Notes: a model not told the origin generated them from the letters alone. A stretch of DNA of 64,000 nucleotides from Zeus faber (GCA_960531495.1 OY482853.1:1363387-1427386); one strand, 5' to 3'; counted from the first letter of the stretch, positions 38,193-49,504 are shown. Translations and numbers: made by a program.

Positions 38193-41100
38193 GTAAGGGG
38201 CGTAGCGATTGCGAACGCTAGTGTAGTGAATACTGACAGACTGGGAGCAAGACTGAGAATGGTGATGAGGTGTGTGTGTCTTCTTCCTTGTGCTGCTCCC
38301 ATTAGTGGTGGCCACAGTGGATCATCTGCCTCCAACACCTTGTGTTCTGTGCATCTTCCTCCCTGACACCACCCGCCTGCATGTCCTCCCTCAGCACCAC
38401 CATCAAGCTTCTCTTTGGCTTCCTCTTTTCATCTTGCCTGGCAGCTCCACCCTCAGCCTCCTCCTCCCAATGTAACGCTCATGTCTCCTCCACACGTGTC
38501 CAAACCATCTCAATCTGGACTCTCACTTTTCCACCAAACTGTCCAACCTGAGCTGTCCCTCTAATGTCCTCATTCTTAATCCTGTCCATCCTTGTCCCTC
38601 CCAATGAAAACCTCCACATCCTCAACTCTGCCACCTCCACTTCATCCACCTGCCTTTTAGTCTGTGCCACCGCCTCTAAACCGTACAACATGGCTGCTCA
38701 CTACCGTCCTGTACACCTTCCCCTTCACTCTGGCTGGAACCCTTCTGTCACACATCACTCCGGACACTCTTCTCCACCCACTCTTCTCAATCCTCCCCCC
38801 ACTCTCCGCTGCTTTGGATGGTCGACCCCAAGTTCTTGAACTCATCCGCCTTCTCCACCTCCACTCCTTGCATTCTCAGCTTTTCTCCGCCCTCCCTCCC
38901 ATTCAGGAACATGTATTGTGTCTTACTCCTGCTGACTTTCATTGCTCTTCTCTCTAATGCTGCCTCCACTTCTCCAGGCTCTCCTCCACCTGCTCCCTAC
39001 TCTCACTACAGATCACAATGTCATCCGTGAACATCATAGTCCACAGAGACTCCTGCCTGATTTCATCTGTTAAACTGTCCATCACCACTGCAACAAGAAA
39101 GGGCTCAGAGCTGATCCTTGATACAATCCCACCTCCACTTTGATGCCTTGGTCACGCCTACTGCACACCTTACTACTGTCTGACTGGCCTCATACATATC
39201 CTGTACCACTCTTACCTACTTTTCTGCCGCTCTTGTATGTCACCCTGTGTTCCTCCCTCTTCTTGAAATACGTATTCACAACAGCCAATTCCATCCTGTT
39301 GGTGAAATCCACCATCTGTCCTTCCACATTCCTCTCCTTGACACCATACCTACCCGTTACCTTCTCGTCACCTACGTCTCTGATCTCTTTGCCAACATGC
39401 CCATTGAGATCTGCTCCAACGACCACTCCCTCTCGCCTGGGGACGCTCTCCACCACTACATCCAACTCACTAAAGAATTCCTCTTTCTCTTCCATCTCAC
39501 ACTCAACTTGGGGAGCGTACGCACTGACCACATTCATTATCACCCCATCAACGTCCAGCTTCATGCTCATCACTCTGTCCCACACTCTGGTCACCTCCAA
39601 AACACTCTTGACATATTCTTCCTTCAAGACCATCCCTACCCCGTTTCTCCTGCCATCCACTCCATGGTAGAAGAGTTTGTACCCGGCTCCGATACTCCTG
39701 GCCTTACTCTCCTTCCACCTGGTCTCTTGTACACATAGTAGCCTTACTTTACCCTTCATAGTGTCAACGTTCAAAGTTCCTACTCTCAACTCTAACCTCC
39801 TCCCCTTCTTCCTCTCCTGCTGTCTTTGGACACGCCTTCCCTCTCTTCTTCTTCTTCTTGGGCCGACAGTAGCACAATTTCCACTGGCACCCTGTTGACT
39901 AACGGCACCAGTGGCAATCGTTCTTAACCCGGGCCTCGACCGATCCTGTATGGAAATCAGATTTTTGTCCGCATGTTTGATTTGCATGGTTTTTACGCCG
40001 GATGCCCTACCTGGCGCAAGCCTCTCTATTCATCCGGGCTTGGGACCGGCACTGATGATGCACTGGCTTGTGCACGCAGGTGGCTAGATTCTAGTGTATA
40101 TGGTGTATACAGTTTATATAGTATATACAGTGTATATACTATATAAAGGGTGATAGGATGCTTGGTATTGTACACAGTGTACAGTACAGACTAGTCAGAG
40201 AGCTGGTCCTAAGTCTGAACGATGGTTAAACAGGTAGGTCCCTAAGTGAGGAGTATGTGTATATATCCTTAAATTAATCCATTGTATGTGCAGCTTGTTA
40301 ACACAAGCAGTTATTAAGCATCATATTCATCTAAGGTTTAACTATGGATTTCACTTTATGGATATTGATATGTGGAGATCTGTTTCCTGTTGGTGATCAA
40401 TGATCTGTTAACTGAGTGATAAATAGCTGATCACCAGGTTTCCACTGGCAGAGGAATCGCTTCTTTTATTATTGACTAAAACATGCCCGTTGTAAATTGA
40501 AGACATTTTAATGTCACAGTTGAACAAAATGGCAGTGATTCCTTCCTGTGTTCCACAATTGAAGATGAAACTGCCCTTAAAGGTCCTGACCGGGAAATGA
40601 TGCTCTGAAGGCCCGCCCCCTGCCAGCTTGCTGTTTGTTGAAAGTTTATTAATATTACACGTGTCCCGTGTCCAAATTGTACCAAATTGGACACTGCACG
40701 TCCTCGGGTCCCCAGCAACACACCCACTTGAGTGTGACCTAGATCAGATGAGCAGTTGTGAAGATAATGGAAGGACAGACTGATTCCTTCCAGCTCATGC
40801 CCCTTCCAGACGGCACAGTTTAACTAAATGTAAAGACAAGTTTGTAATAAGAATTGAGCACCAGATGTGAAAATATTGGCATGCTATAACTTGAGGAGTG
40901 TGTTGAGGGTCACGCCCGGCGCCTCCTCTTCCGCCATGTCAGCCGTGAGCAGCGTCTCGTGCTTCACATATTGGATGGTGATGTCACAAAGCGCCTCAGC
41001 TGCGCAGAGCAGCTCACTTTATTCAAAGTTTATTAACATTATGAATGTTGCGTGTCGACACTGCTTCAGCTATACACCCGTTAAGTAGATTGGGTGAACA

Positions 41101-44100
41101 GAATTTTAGATAGACTATTCATATTTAATTATATACAAGTACATGCCACACTTTAACAAAATGTCAATGATTCAGTCCTGTGTTCCACAATGGAAGATCA
41201 AACTGTCGGTTAAAGTCATACACCAGGGAAAGACACATTCTAAAGCTGTTTCACACATGAACTCCAGACAATGTCCACATAATCAGGTCTGGACATTGTC
41301 CCGAGTTTCCCTTTCACACATGTAGCAAAAAAAAACATAGATTGTCTGTCAGAAGCGTTTACACCACCTGGAAATTCTCAGTTTGGTTTAGCCGAGGGGC
41401 GGAGCCAGGGGAGAGTGCGCAGGAGGCAGGACGTGACCCAGTGACGGTGCAGAGTTTTACCCAAGATGGTGGACGATGCTATAGACTTTTCTTTTTTTCC
41501 GTTGATACTCTATGTATTTGGACATTTCCAGAATACAAAGACTGGAAAGGAATAATAAAGAAAGCAGAAAGGAATACGCAGCAGCTACGCTCCGTGCACC
41601 ATCATCCACACAAAAGTACATAACTGGGGCGTGATGGTGATGTCATCAACATGCGACATGCCCACTGTGAATGATCCGGACAATCACCTGCTCTGTTCAC
41701 ACGTACCGTTCCTCCGGATAATGTCAGGGTCATTTCAGGGTTGCGTTGCATGTGTGAAAGCAGCTTATTTGACTCAGTTGCAGAGCCTGAAACCCCGCCC
41801 CCTGCTGGCTCACTGGTTGCTTGTTTATTGTAAGTTTATTTATATTCAGAGGTGTTTTATCAAAATGATTAATTCTGTTTTGTTTTGTCACAGAGGAAAA
41901 AATGCGGTGATTTTTATCACCCAGCACTAATTCAAATAGTGCTTAGAGGGAAATATTTTTACCAGACAACATGAGCAGAGATTCAAATGTCTGACTTGAA
42001 TAGATTTTCCTGGTAATTACATGATAACGGAAATGATTAGTATTACGCACGTCCAAATTGCAGCAAATTGGAGACTGCAGGTGCTTGGTCCCCAGCAACA
42101 CTCCTTCAAGTGTGAAGTCGATCAGATGAATGGTTGTCCAGATAAATAAAGGACAGAGACAGATTCCTTCCTTCATAGTTGGATCATTATACAAATAATA
42201 ATCTGGAGCCGCAAATTATTCACCAGACCAACTACGTCCAAATACTCCATCAGCATTTGAAAACTACAAGCACCAAACCGCCTCCGTGCAACTAATAAAT
42301 CGAAAACACAGTTTGAGTGCGGTCCTCCAGAGAAAGCGCCGTCTAGCGGCCCCGCCCCGCAGCAGACATGCTCAGTAAAGTCTGCTCCTCCTCTTTGTTT
42401 ACCTCTGTGTCGGAACCAGGAAGTTCCTTATATGGAGAAATCGGGGCGTGGCTTGTGCTAATTATCAGTTGCGTGCACACGCCTGTGAGTTTAGAACACT
42501 TCATATTTATCAACATACGCATGTGTTTAGGAACAAATATGGCTGCTACGCACCTGTCTTTGTGTATCCAGCGCTTCAGCCCAAAGATAGAACATTTCTA
42601 CCACATCCCTGATGAACAGGTTTTATGAGCATTTATCGCCCAAAGTTTCTGTCAATTTGACGTCTGAAATATTTGAAATGTAGTTTTACTGCACTGTGAA
42701 AAGGAACTCTTTTAAGTTGGATAAGTTTATTGAAGTTATTTTAACTGAGCATTTTTTTATATTTATATTTTAACTGAAGTAACTTGTATTTTAGTTGTAA
42801 ACACCACATGATGTGGGTTTTTTGAAAGAAAATAATTCCATATTCAGACTAATAACCTGGTGTTGGATGATACATTGTCACTCACTAGTTTGGGAAAAAG
42901 GATAAAAGACTTTGTGTTAAAATAATTTACACAAGTTTTACAAATGTCACTTTGTTTGTTGGTAAAAGTAAACATTTCAAGACAGAAAGAAATTTAGTTG
43001 TTTACGTCCCACGGTTCTCAGAGTTTAGTTCTTTGTGATCTTGTTCCTTTTCTCATGATCCTCCTGCTCCAGCTGTGGAAGCGGGGTCTCCCCGGGCCAA
43101 ACGCAGGGGAAGCAGCTCCGAGCTGGAGGAGAAGGAGGAGGAGAAGGAGAAGGAGGTGTACAACGCCGACAGCGACTCGGGCACGGAGACGCCCGACAGG
43201 CAGCCGGCGGCGCTGCAGGACTCAGATGATGATGATGATGAGGAAGAAAGGCATGCTGGGAAACAGGAAGCAAAGGAAGGGGGGAAGTGGAAGGCGGTGA
43301 TGCAGTCTGACAGCGAAGAGGAGGGTGAGACAGTGAAGGCTGCGGCCGGAAGCGACGGAGAGCAGGACCGAGGAAGAGGAGACGGCAGCGATGAAGACGA
43401 TAAACCAGGTACAAAGACTTTTAATGTGAAGGTGGGGGGTGGGGTTGATTTTAGGATTTGTAAGAATTGAAGCGTTTGAGTGACTCCGCTTCCTGTGTGT
43501 GTGCAGTGAAGAGGAAGAAGGCCGTTCTGTCCGACAGTGAGGAAGAGGAGGAGGACAAACCAGGTGAGAAGCTCCCACCTGACCACAGGAAGTGACATCA
43601 CCAAATGGGTCAAAAATTGTCGCCATCAATAAGAACCACTATCCCTGTTTATTGCCGGTCATTTGTAAATGTCGTACTGTAAGTATATTTAGAACGCACC
43701 ACAAGCTCGTCCAATCACAACGCAGCATTACAAAGGGACTCTGTCAAGTCGCCCGTGACATCACTTCCTGTCCCCCCCAGCGGTGAAGCGGAGCAGGGCG
43801 GTCTCAGACTCGGACAGTGACTCCGCCTCTCGCAGCATGGCCGCCAAGCTGCGAGAGTTGGGCTCTGACAGCGAGGATGAGGAGGTGAAGGAGGAGGAGA
43901 AGAAAGACCAGAAGACGCTGTTCGGCAGCGACAGTGACTCGGGGGACGAGGAGGAGTGAGTGTCTACCCACAATGCACCTGGCTCAGCGAGGGGAGGGGC
44001 TTTTAAAATAATTATACACTCGTGTTTGTGATGTGTCGATGCGGTCTACAACTTCTATTTTACTTCATATTTCATATTCATATTTCCACATCTTTGGTCA

Positions 44101-47100
44101 TACCTACGATGACTTCATCAAAAGTTTAAATTAATGTTTTTATCAATAAGCTCAAGAAGCGTCACCAGCATCTAAAAGTAAAGTTGAATCTTTCAGGAAA
44201 ATGATCGCAGACATCTTTGGAGAGTCTGGGGACGAAGAGGAAGAGGAGTTCACAGTAAGTGGGACTCGATTCAGTGTGATGTCACTTCCTGTCTCTGGGG
44301 GGGGTTGAACCTCAGGCGTATGGTTCCATGTGCACCTGCAGGGCTTCCAGCAGGAGGACCTGGAGGAGAAGCGCCAGGCGGTGGAGAAGCCTCCGCCCGA
44401 GGAAGACTCCGACTCTGACGAAGGAGTCGGCCGTGGCGGCAAAGAGTAAGAGACTGATGGTGATGGTGGTGGTGATGACCTGGACATGCTCTGTTCAGTA
44501 CAGTGTGATGTTGACTGTCCCCCCAGCACCAGCTTCATGTCAGACTTTGACATCATGCTGGCTCTGAAGAAGGCGCAGAGCGGCCGTAAGAGACGAACCC
44601 GGGACGGAGGAACGTTCATCAGCGACGCAGACGACGTCGTCAGCGCCATGATCACCAAGATGAACGAAGCCGCAGAGGTCTGTCAAAATAAAAGTCTTGT
44701 ATTGATTTGGTCACCCCGGCAGAGCAGTGAGACGCTGGTTTGACCCTCAGGAGGATCGAACCCTCAACAGCCAGAAGAAACCTGCCCTGAAGAAGCTGAC
44801 GCTGCTGCCCACCGTGGTCATGCACCTGAAGAAGTAAGAACCTCTGTGATGGTGCTCTGCTCCGTCATGTTCTGGAGGCGGAGCTTGTGGAGTCAAAAGC
44901 TCCTGAGGCCACTTTCTTAAAGGTTTTGGATCACCTTGATCCTTGTGGGAGACAGGGTATGTGATCGTCTTGTCATCGCTGTGTTTCCAAAGACAGGACC
45001 TCAAGGAGACCTTCATCGACAGTGGAGTGATGTCGGCCATCAAGGAGTGGATCGGGCCGCTGCCTGACAAGAGCCTCCCGGCCCTCAGGATCCGAGAGGA
45101 ACTCCTGAAGATCCTCCAGGAAGTAAGTCTGCTTGTTGCTTTACCACGTAATGAGGCTCCAGCACATCTCCTGGTCCAGGAGGTCCTGGTCCTGACCTTC
45201 ACTCCATCTCTGCAGCTGCCCAGTGTGAGTCAGGAGACACTGAAGCACAGCGGCATCGGCCGGGCCGTCATGTTCCTCTACAAACATCCCAAAGAGTCGC
45301 GGCCCAACAAGGACCTGGCGCTGAAACTCATCAGTAAGATCCTTACTTCCTGTTTCCTGTTTCCTGTTTTGTCATTACCAACATAAACCAACAAGTGTAA
45401 AACACATTTGACTTAGTTTGTGTTGATGAACAGTGTTGGGGTTGAAACCGCAGCTCGTTGCAGCCTGGGCGTGGCCGGGCGGGGCAGTTAAAGCCTTTGA
45501 CTTCCTCTCTAGACGAGTGGTCGCGTCCCATCTTTGGCCTGACGTCCAACTACAAGGGGATGACCCGGGAGGAGAGACAGCAGAGGGACCTGGACCAGCA
45601 GATGCCTCAGAGAAGACGCCTCAGGTACCTGTGACTCCGCCCGAACCCTCTGATCCCACCGCCATGACGGTGTCCTCTGACGGAGCTCTGCCGCTGGGGT
45701 GAGACACCACCTCCTCCGCTGGTGGTGGAATCTAATATTCATGTGTAGGATTCAGAGCAAACTCCCTGATGACATCATGTCTTCATTCAACAGAAACCAG
45801 AAACCCCCCCCCCCCCCCCACAAAAACATAAAGAAGTTGGTGTAATTATCGGTAGAAGCAGTCCAGTAGCTGCCTGTTCTTCATCAACCTTCCTCTTCAT
45901 TGTGTTGTTATCCTTCTCTCCATCACATCATCTCACCCTCCACCCTCCAGTCAGCCCCAGAAGGAGGTGAAGGCCGCTGAGCCTGACGTCTTCTCTCTTC
46001 CCAGCAGGTTCAGTGGCACGCTGCATGGCGGCCATGTTTGCACCGCTGGCCCTCAGCTGATTGGTTGTTGAACTGGCTGGATTTTAGGGCGGGGCCTCAG
46101 TCTCTTATTTCCTCCCAAATCAAAGGAATTTTGGATGAATTTGACCTTTGACATTGACGGCTGCACAGAGTGAAGCTGCTGCACCGTGTCGAACAATTCA
46201 GCTGGTGTCCTAACGCCGCCCCCTTGTCTCTGATCATCTCATGACTCCACCCCCCTCATCCTGTCCCTCCACCTGCTCTAACGCCCAATTCTGCTATTTC
46301 TGTGTTTCCTGCTGCGTCCATGATGAAGCTCCACCTGCTCCACCTGCTAACTGCCTGCACCTGCTTTGCTGTGGTTTGATGGAGTTTTTAACGGAAACTC
46401 GTCGTGAATGAAGCTGAAATCAATAAAAATGTTAAATGTGGGAAAAAGTTTTCACAAGTTGAGCAGAGACAGGAAGAGGAAGTGGAGCTTGACTTGAAGG
46501 AGAGATCTCAATGTTTATTTTAGTGTTGTGGAGCTTGTGTCGGGCGTGGCAGCCTGACACCACCCGACACAAGCAAATATCAATTCACAGTGAAAAGCAA
46601 AATGATTGATAAAATATTCAAGGATGTTTTTATTTTCATGTTGAAGATGAGGAGCCATTGTAACTGGACAATGTGTCTGTCTGTCTGTCTGTAGCTCTGG
46701 AGGACAGACGCCTCGCAGGGACCTGGAGAAGCAGCTCACTGGAGAAGAGAAGTAACTACTCCACCCAGGAAACAAAACATCAACACCACCCAAGTGGTTC
46801 CTGCTGACCTTGCCTCCTTTCCTCCTTTCCTCCTCTCCTTGCCTCCTCTCCTTGCCTCCTCTCCTCCTCTCCTTTCCTCCTCTCCTTGCCTCCTCTCCTT
46901 GCCTCCTCTCCTTGCCTCCTCTCCTCCTCTCCTTGCCTCCTCTCCTTGCCTCCTCTCCTCCTCTCCTTGCCTCCTCTCCTTGCCTCCTCTCCTTGCCTCC
47001 TCTCCTTTCCTCCTCTCCTTTCCTCCTCTCCTTTCCTCCTCTCCTTTCCTCCTCTCCTTGCCTCCTCTCCTTGCCTCCTCTCCTTGCCTCCTCTCCTTGC

Positions 47101-48946
47101 CTCCTCTCCTTGCCTCCTCTCCTTTCCTCCTCTCCTTTCCTCTCCTCCTTGCCTCCTCTCCTTGCCTCCTCTCCTTGCCTCCTCTCCTTGCCTCCTCTCC
47201 TTGCCTCCTCTCCTTTCCTCCTCTCCTTTCCTCTCCTCCTTGCCTCCTCTCCTTGCCTCCTCTCCTTGCCTCCTCTCCTTTCCTCCTCTCCTTGCCTCCT
47301 CTCCTCCTTTCCTCTCCTCCTTTCCTCCTCTCCTTGCCTCCTCTCCTCCTTTCCTCCTCTCCTTGCCTCCTCTCCTTGCCTCCTCTCCTTGCCTCCTCTC
47401 CTTTCCTCCTCTCGCTTCCTCTTTGCCTCCTCTCCTTGCCTCCTCTCCTTTCCTCCCTTCTTTCTCTCCTTGCCTCCTCTCCTTGCCTCCTCTCCTTGCC
47501 TCCTCTCCTTGCCTCCTCTCCTTTCCTCCTCTCGCCTCCTCCTTTCCCCCTCTCCTTGCCTCCTCTCCTTTCCCCCTCTCCTTGCCTCCTCTCCTCCTTG
47601 CCTCCCTCAGGGCTCTGCGTCCTGGGGATCCAGGCTTCTGTGCTCGCGCTCGGGTTCCGATGCCGTCCAACAAGGACTACGTGGTGCGACCCAAATGGAA
47701 CGTGGAGGTGGAGTCCAGCAGGGTGAGTGGGGGGGGGGGGCAGCAGTAGTTTCTCTTCCTGGAGGCGCGGTCGTGCGTTTGGGCGCTGAGCTCTGATTGG
47801 TTGTTCTCTTGGTTTAACAAACCCCCTCCCCCTCGTTCTCCTCCGTAGCGAATCAACCTGGAGAAGTATCCAAACACTTTGACACGGAGTGATTTTCAAA
47901 ACAAAAGGATTGTTTTGTTTTTTACCGATGAACGGGGCTTTTGAGTTTTAGCAACGAAACCTGAGACATTGTCCTCGGTCCCTGGTTGAGGGACTTGACG
48001 TTCAGAGACTTGACTCGTGGGTCTGCTGATTGGTTCCCTCAGAGCGGCTTTAAAAAAGTCGTCGGTCGACTGGAGAAGCACAAGCGTCGCCTGGCGGAGG
48101 AGAGGAAACGGCTCCGCCTGCAGGGGGCCGTCAAGATCAGTGTGGAGGGAAACAGGATGCCCCTGTAGTACCGCCCCTGGCCTCTAGGGGTCAGTGAGTC
48201 CTTCTGCATGGAGCTGCTGTGGCACCACGCATCCCATAATACAGCAAATAATAAAGCTGGTTAACCACGTCGAACTGGATGTTGCGGATAGGAGCTGCGA
48301 AGGTGCCTGGTTACCATGGTGACAGCAGACTAAGGGAGTTAGCGTGCTTGTTAGCATGCTTGTGGTTAGCATGTCTGAGTCCTAATCTCAGCGGCGTTTC
48401 AGTGGCGTTGGGCGTGTCCAGTGGAGGGCGTCGGCCGCTCGCTGCACCGTGTGTTCTGACCGGATGCTGCCTTACTCAAAATATGACTAAATATTAACAA
48501 TAAATACTTGATCCTTTGTCCTCCAGTGACATGGTGTGCTTGGCCTCCAGGGGCCCCGCCCGTCCTGCTGCACTGTCTTGTCTTGATCCACAAAAAGTTG
48601 AATTTCTGAAGCTGAAACCATTCCCACAATGCATTGCACCTGAACATGTCGTTGATCTTTTAACTGATTGAAAACGATATATTAAACAATATGTTGTTTT
48701 ATGTCATATTATATTTGGGCTTTCTGCACAATTTAATTTATTTCTTAACGCTTTGAGTGACATCACTTCCTGTACAGCAATACTACTTCCTGCCATTTCT
48801 AACATGGCTGCCGTCCTCAGGGTCCCATGAAGAAGGGTCTTTCCCGCGTGGACAAGCAGATGCGTCGCTTCGCGGACATTCGCCGTCTGACCAAGACGGG
48901 TCACGCGGTGAAGATCAGCGTGCAGGGGAACCACATGCCGCTCTGA
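30607..48946 (+). CDS. iws1: IWS1, SPT6-interacting transcription elongation protein
   Basis: Sixteen exons join in frame to 671 residues: 30607-30649, 32853-32947, 37463-37721, 43073-43408, 43507-43563, 43781-43955, 44197-44254, 44342-44445, 44527-44677, 44751-44833, 44993-45122, 45216-45333, 45513-45624, 46695-46751, 47611-47722, then a last exon at 48821-48946 or 48043-48168. IWS1 binds SPT6 on elongating RNA polymerase II and couples it to mRNA export and H3K36 methylation. The N-terminal half is acidic and Ser-rich (SDSEEEE-type repeats), shorter than the human one. The folded core is near identical to mammals: [95 protein letters not shown]. The donor of exon 2 (gag|gttcgt) is weak. Introns hold LINEs and tandem arrays. 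Confidence 0.96.
31185..31372 (+). mobile_element. tRNA-derived SINE in iws1 intron 1
   Basis: Same family as the copies at 14,752 and 15,168, here on +. It has the box B-like gtttgatcccc, then tcctttgagcaagagactta and the tail taagtcgcttcggacaaaag. The tRNA-like head is partly degraded. Confidence 0.7.
32289..32712 (+). mobile_element. SINE-like element with tRNA-type A and B boxes
   Basis: It starts gtggcacggtggcgcagtgc. The A box-like tggcgcagtgca is at 32,299-32,310 and a perfect B box, ggttcgattcc, is at 32,343-32,353. The fish-wide body tgtggagtttgcatgttctc follows. The element ends in a TG run and gtgtgacgattaaag. Fragments recur at 3,215 and at the right window edge. Confidence 0.75.
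33136..36652 (-). mobile_element. LINE of the CR1/L2/Rex1 group, apparently full-length coding region
   Basis: Its 3' tail, ending in repeated ttcaagatt, is at the left; the 5' end is near 36,650. The hexamer atctgt flanks both sides (33,130 and 36,653) and may be the target duplication. It sits inside iws1 intron 2, antisense to the gene, within an older dispersed repeat that resumes at 36,660. Confidence 0.85.
33643..36558 (-). CDS. LINE endonuclease / reverse transcriptase, intact frame
   Basis: The open frame reaches 36,690, but the Met at 36,558 ([20 protein letters not shown]) is the first inside the element's likely border, giving 971 residues. An apurinic-type endonuclease comes first: [22 protein letters not shown], the AVYIPP segment, [22 protein letters not shown]. 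The reverse transcriptase follows: [62 protein letters not shown] and the catalytic FADDTVV. All catalytic motifs look intact. No separate first frame (ORF1) was found, so autonomy is uncertain. Homology to the CR1/L2 superclade is from memory. Confidence 0.88.
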   Translation of the reverse strand: MFARKTSTINSYGRDALMDIKISLNEQLWDFLSVGAEWPAEILRGNTRNNNKNGVAVPRAGPRRKHRGKRGGIRVRMRTQPYRPPLPSILLANVQSLENKMDELRARIQFQRDTRNCCVLCLTETWLNPLVPDEAIRPAEAFSVFRGDRTGESGKSKGGGVCLMVNNRWCNANNTKFLSHSCSPNLEQLTILCRPFYLPREFSTVIITAVYIPPQADTDAALSVLHDVLCGFQNRHPDAAVVVTADFNRANLKKVLPNFHQHITCATRGDRTLDHCYTPYKNGYKPVSLPAFGKSDHAAISLLPVYRPLIARDLVMTREVKRWTDQSEAALQDALTDVDWDVFQASSSDVSEFTEVVVSFVATLADEIVPTVKVRIFPNQKPWVDKSIRCALNARTAAYNDGLVSGNMDNYKAASYNLRRAVRDAKRTYRDTVELQMERGDTRRLWEGLRTINYKSSSSPATSVDASLANQLNSFYARFESGSSTASSPANWSYTAGDERTLSVSVHEVRRALMRVNTRKAAGPDGISGRVLKTCANQLAPVFTTIFNISLAESVVPSCFKRSTVVPVPKIASPTCLNDYRPVALTSVVMKCFERLIKDYICASLPRTLDPLQFAYRQNRSTDDAVSQVLHTTLTHLDDQKGAYVRMLFIDYSSAFNTIVPTRLAVKLLELGLNAPLCTWILDFLTGRPQVVKVGKYMSSSLTLNTGSPQGCVLSPLLYSLYTHDCVARSSSNTIIKFADDTVVVGLITDCDEKAYREEVADLSLWCQDNSLHLNVSKTKELIVDFRRGSQSRTHAPLWINGTSVDRVSSFRYLGVHITEDLTWTVHTDTLVRKARQRLYHLRQLRKFRVSVRILKSFYSGAVESILTGNITAWFGNCTAQDRRALQRVVRSAERTTGTTLPPLQELYTRRCSSRARRIMKDPHHPNNGLFQLLRSGKRLRSHAARTERLRRSFFPQAIRTVNADLTRGPN
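36660..37295. repeat. Dispersed element with gctgggtgatat-type inverted ends
   Basis: The left end gtgctgggtgatatt and right end atctatcacccaacca are inverted relative to each other. A shorter relative is at 10,290-10,545. A (TTA)n run at 37,048-37,086 is included. It has no coding capacity; probably an old MITE-like element. Confidence 0.45.
38100..38265. repeat. Imperfect tandem duplication around a GT run
   Basis: The block agtgtagtgaatactgacag at about 38,120 recurs at about 38,219, with similar flanks, on either side of a (GT)n run at 38,164-38,192. Confidence 0.7.
38275..40080 (-). mobile_element. RTE-type LINE relic with internal deletion (iws1 intron 3)
   Basis: On the minus strand 39,190-39,987 still encodes an endonuclease-like part: [70 protein letters not shown]. 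The left part has reverse-transcriptase C-terminal pieces ([26 protein letters not shown]). Relative to the copy at 49,505, about 1.26 kb is missing at a junction near 39,229. The 5' end carries the ggatgccctacctggcgcaa motif. Resembles RTE/CFDP2-like LINEs. Confidence 0.85.
40475..42190. repeat. Cluster of dispersed repeats in iws1 intron 3
   Basis: The block around 40,665-40,790 (gtccaaattgtaccaaattg, ccccagcaaca, agatcagatgagcagttgtg) recurs at about 42,048-42,165. The block at 41,667-41,767 recurs at 5,868. 41,245-41,330 is an imperfect inverted repeat built from ttcacacatg ends around cagacaatgtcc. These look like small non-autonomous DNA elements; families were not resolved. Confidence 0.5.
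45951..46071 (+). CDS. iws1: Candidate early alternative end of iws1
   Basis: After a pyrimidine-rich acceptor (caccctccag) the frame entered from exon 45513-45624 (phase 2) stays open for [19 protein letters not shown] and then [10 protein letters not shown]... to a TGA at 46,069. An AATAAA lies at 46,422-46,427. Alternatively the exon could end at 46,007 (ag|gttcag, 57 nt) and rejoin 46,695 in phase. Both readings are predictions only. Confidence 0.35.
46798..47606. repeat. Pyrimidine-only 13-bp minisatellite before iws1 exon 15
   Basis: Units ttgcctcctctcc and tttcctcctctcc repeat for about 800 bases, with purines limited mainly to the single G of each unit on the + strand. The array runs directly into the polypyrimidine tract and AG (47,610) of the acceptor. 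Long frames in it are artefacts. Confidence 0.95.
47840..47942 (+). other. Short open stretch after a strong acceptor in the iws1 last intron
   Basis: After ctcctccgtag at about 47,848 the iws1 frame stays open for 31 codons ([20 protein letters not shown]...) to a TGA near 47,940. It shows no resemblance to the conserved IWS1 C terminus. It may be a cryptic exon or chance. Confidence 0.2.
48043..48168 (+). CDS. iws1: iws1 alternative last exon, proximal copy
   Basis: 42 codons including the stop, acceptor ttccctcag, phase 0. The product is [20 protein letters not shown]... ending [14 protein letters not shown]. It aligns with the distal copy at the start (KK..(S/G)R), the basic middle and the AVKIS(V).GN.MPL end, but the middle differs. 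It has its own poly(A) signal AATAAA at 48,250-48,255, so it can act as a complete terminal exon. Confidence 0.8.
   Translation, partial: SGFKKVVGRLEKHKRRLAEERKRLRLQGAVKISVEGNRMPL
48821..48946 (+). CDS. iws1: iws1 last exon, distal (canonical) copy
   Basis: 42 codons including the stop, acceptor gccgtcctcag, phase 0. The product ([20 protein letters not shown] ... [14 protein letters not shown]) matches the conserved C terminus of vertebrate IWS1 closely. A poly(A) signal AATAAA follows at 49,280-49,285, after a long GT run in the 3' untranslated region. Confidence 0.92.
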   Translation, partial: GPMKKGLSRVDKQMRRFADIRRLTKTGHAVKISVQGNHMPL

Positions 48947-49028
48947 TCCCGCCCACCGCGCCCCCTGCTGGGGCCCGGACCGCCCCCTGCTGGACTTTTA
49001 CTTTGTTTTAATACTTTGTTCTGCAGCC

Positions 49029-49156
<128 letters not shown>

Positions 49157-49504
49157 TTAGTTTCTTTACTTCATTTTGAGATTAAATACTTTTTGTCCTT
49201 CCTGTGTTCCTATTGGAGCAGAGACAGGAAGTGACTGAGAATTCAGGTGTGTGTGTCGGTCAGGGATGAACCTTTTCATAATAAACAGAGTTTTTCTCAC
49301 AGTATTCCCTCCTTTGTTTTTGTGTATTTCTCACAAAACACTTTCGGATTTATTTGACATGTGAACCGAGGGAGTGTGTGTTTGCTGCAGGTTCATCAGG
49401 GTCCCCATCGAATGGTTCAACGTCAAATGACACTTTTGAATATTGCAACAAACTGTACATATCAACAATGAAATATATAAGTGTTTTAACTTTTACAAAA
49501 TATA

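Noticed and set aside
46736-47899. Long Arg/Glu/Gly-rich minus frames and Leu/Ser/Pro-rich plus frames
   Set aside because: They lie in the 13-bp pyrimidine array within an iws1 intron; low-complexity artefacts.
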